Shown piece by piece: positions 13,996-14,253 of a stretch of 14,253 bases of DNA; the stretch's first letter is position 1, and each line of letters starts with the position of its first letter. The notes under the pieces were generated by a model that was given only the letters and a program-made list of their open reading frames with translations, did no database searches and was not told the origin of the DNA. The position numbers and the translations under genes were made by a program. Source of the stretch: Acidobacteriota bacterium (lineage in GTDB: Bacteria; Acidobacteriota; Terriglobia; UBA7540); the NCBI GenBank assembly GCA_021789565.1, contig JAJYJL010000059.1, positions 1 through 14,253 on the forward strand, in the 5' to 3' direction.

Positions 13996-14010
13996 CAGGC
14001 TTAAAGCCTG
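13996..14010 (-). promoter_or_regulatory. Perfect inverted repeat in the lipoprotein gene leader
   Basis: CAGGCTT-A-AAGCCTG lies 16 bases upstream of the TTG start, directly before the ribosome site (13986-13991). It could be a binding site for a dimeric regulator, or form a small hairpin in the mRNA. No T-run follows in either direction, so it is not a terminator. Confidence 0.4.
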
Positions 14011-14181
14011 TATCAATTGTTATTTAGGCGTCCCCTGCCGTTGTCCTCAATTGCCCCGTCTATCACAGATACTTCACCGAAGCGTAAACAATTGTCCGCA
14101 ATAAAGTCAAGAGCCTGGCGGACCGTGGGTGTGCGACATAGAAGTAACAATTCTCGCGTTCGTGTTTATTGTGGCCCCGGT

Positions 14182-14204
14182 CTTAGTGTATATGGTACAC
14201 TAAG
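14182..14204. promoter_or_regulatory. Operator-like inverted repeat upstream of the last gene
   Basis: Perfect 9-base arms CTTAGTGTA (14182-14190) and TACACTAAG (14196-14204) flank TATGG. The dyad ends three bases before the strong ribosome site AGGAGG (14208-14213), and a -10-like TATGGT (14191-14196) overlaps its centre, with a weak TTGTGG (14169-14174) at 16 bases. A repressor bound here would block transcription. GTGTA-n-TACAC dyads are known for GntR (YtrA-type) and PadR-type regulators; which one applies is not visible. Confidence 0.6.
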
Positions 14205-14221
14205 AGTAGGAGGCCACCACT

Positions 14222-14253
14222 ATGTCGGAACCACTCGCGACTCTGGAGAAAGA
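14222..14253 (+). CDS. Start of an unidentified gene, cut by the window edge
   Basis: Ten codons (MSEPLATLEK) plus two bases are visible after a near-perfect ribosome site AGGAGG eight bases upstream. The operator-like repeat in front suggests a regulated gene, possibly a self-regulated transcription factor, but the visible part is too short to assign a family. Confidence 0.6.
   Translation, partial: MSEPLATLEK

Noticed and set aside
1..14253. CRISPR arrays, tRNA or rRNA genes, insertion sequences, prophage or defence genes
   Set aside because: No regularly spaced direct repeats, no tRNA-like cloverleaf, no transposase or integrase motifs were seen in reading both strands.

Overview
The window looks like a chromosomal segment from an acidobacterium (Acidobacteriota) or a close relative. 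The reasons are the moderately high GC, the TPR-secretin joined to a pseudopilin gene, a Tat-exported GH2 glycosidase, a DUF1059 mini-protein, and a cytochrome c maturation (Ccm, System I) locus in a non-proteobacterial form. The taxonomic call is inference from gene content, not from a marker gene.

Layout. (1) Positions 1-2033, minus strand: a lipoprotein secretin with TPRs, followed through an ATGA overlap by a type II/IV pilin-like gene that runs off the left edge. (2) Positions 2145-2846: a small DUF1059 gene on the plus strand faces a small gene for a secreted lysine-rich protein on the minus strand. Between them lie a strong terminator and a possible folded RNA element. (3) Positions 3175-5676, minus strand: a GH2 beta-galactosidase/glucuronidase-like enzyme with a twin-arginine signal. 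(4) Positions 5911-13152, plus strand: a nine-gene ccm operon in the order ccmE, ccmF, ccmH, a CcmI-like zinc-ribbon gene, a gene of unknown function, ccmA, ccmB, ccmC, ccmD. (5) Positions 13338-13979, minus strand: a lipoprotein of unknown function, convergent with ccm. (6) Position 14222 onward: the first ten codons of a plus-strand gene behind a 9-bp inverted repeat that looks like an operator.

How the ccm genes fit together. CcmA and CcmB form the ABC module, and CcmC with CcmD loads heme onto CcmE. CcmF, with CcmH and normally CcmI, ligates heme to apocytochrome. Here CcmE carries Cys-x-x-x-Tyr instead of His-x-x-x-Tyr. CcmH has a cysteine-rich CxCxC cluster instead of the usual LRCxxC, and no CcmG thioredoxin is present in the window. 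The place of CcmI is taken by a short membrane protein ending in a zinc ribbon. Next to it is a 419-residue exported membrane protein whose cytoplasmic tail resembles the CcmI-like segment of its neighbour. This is the most interesting part of the window: a System I variant with two poorly described accessory proteins.
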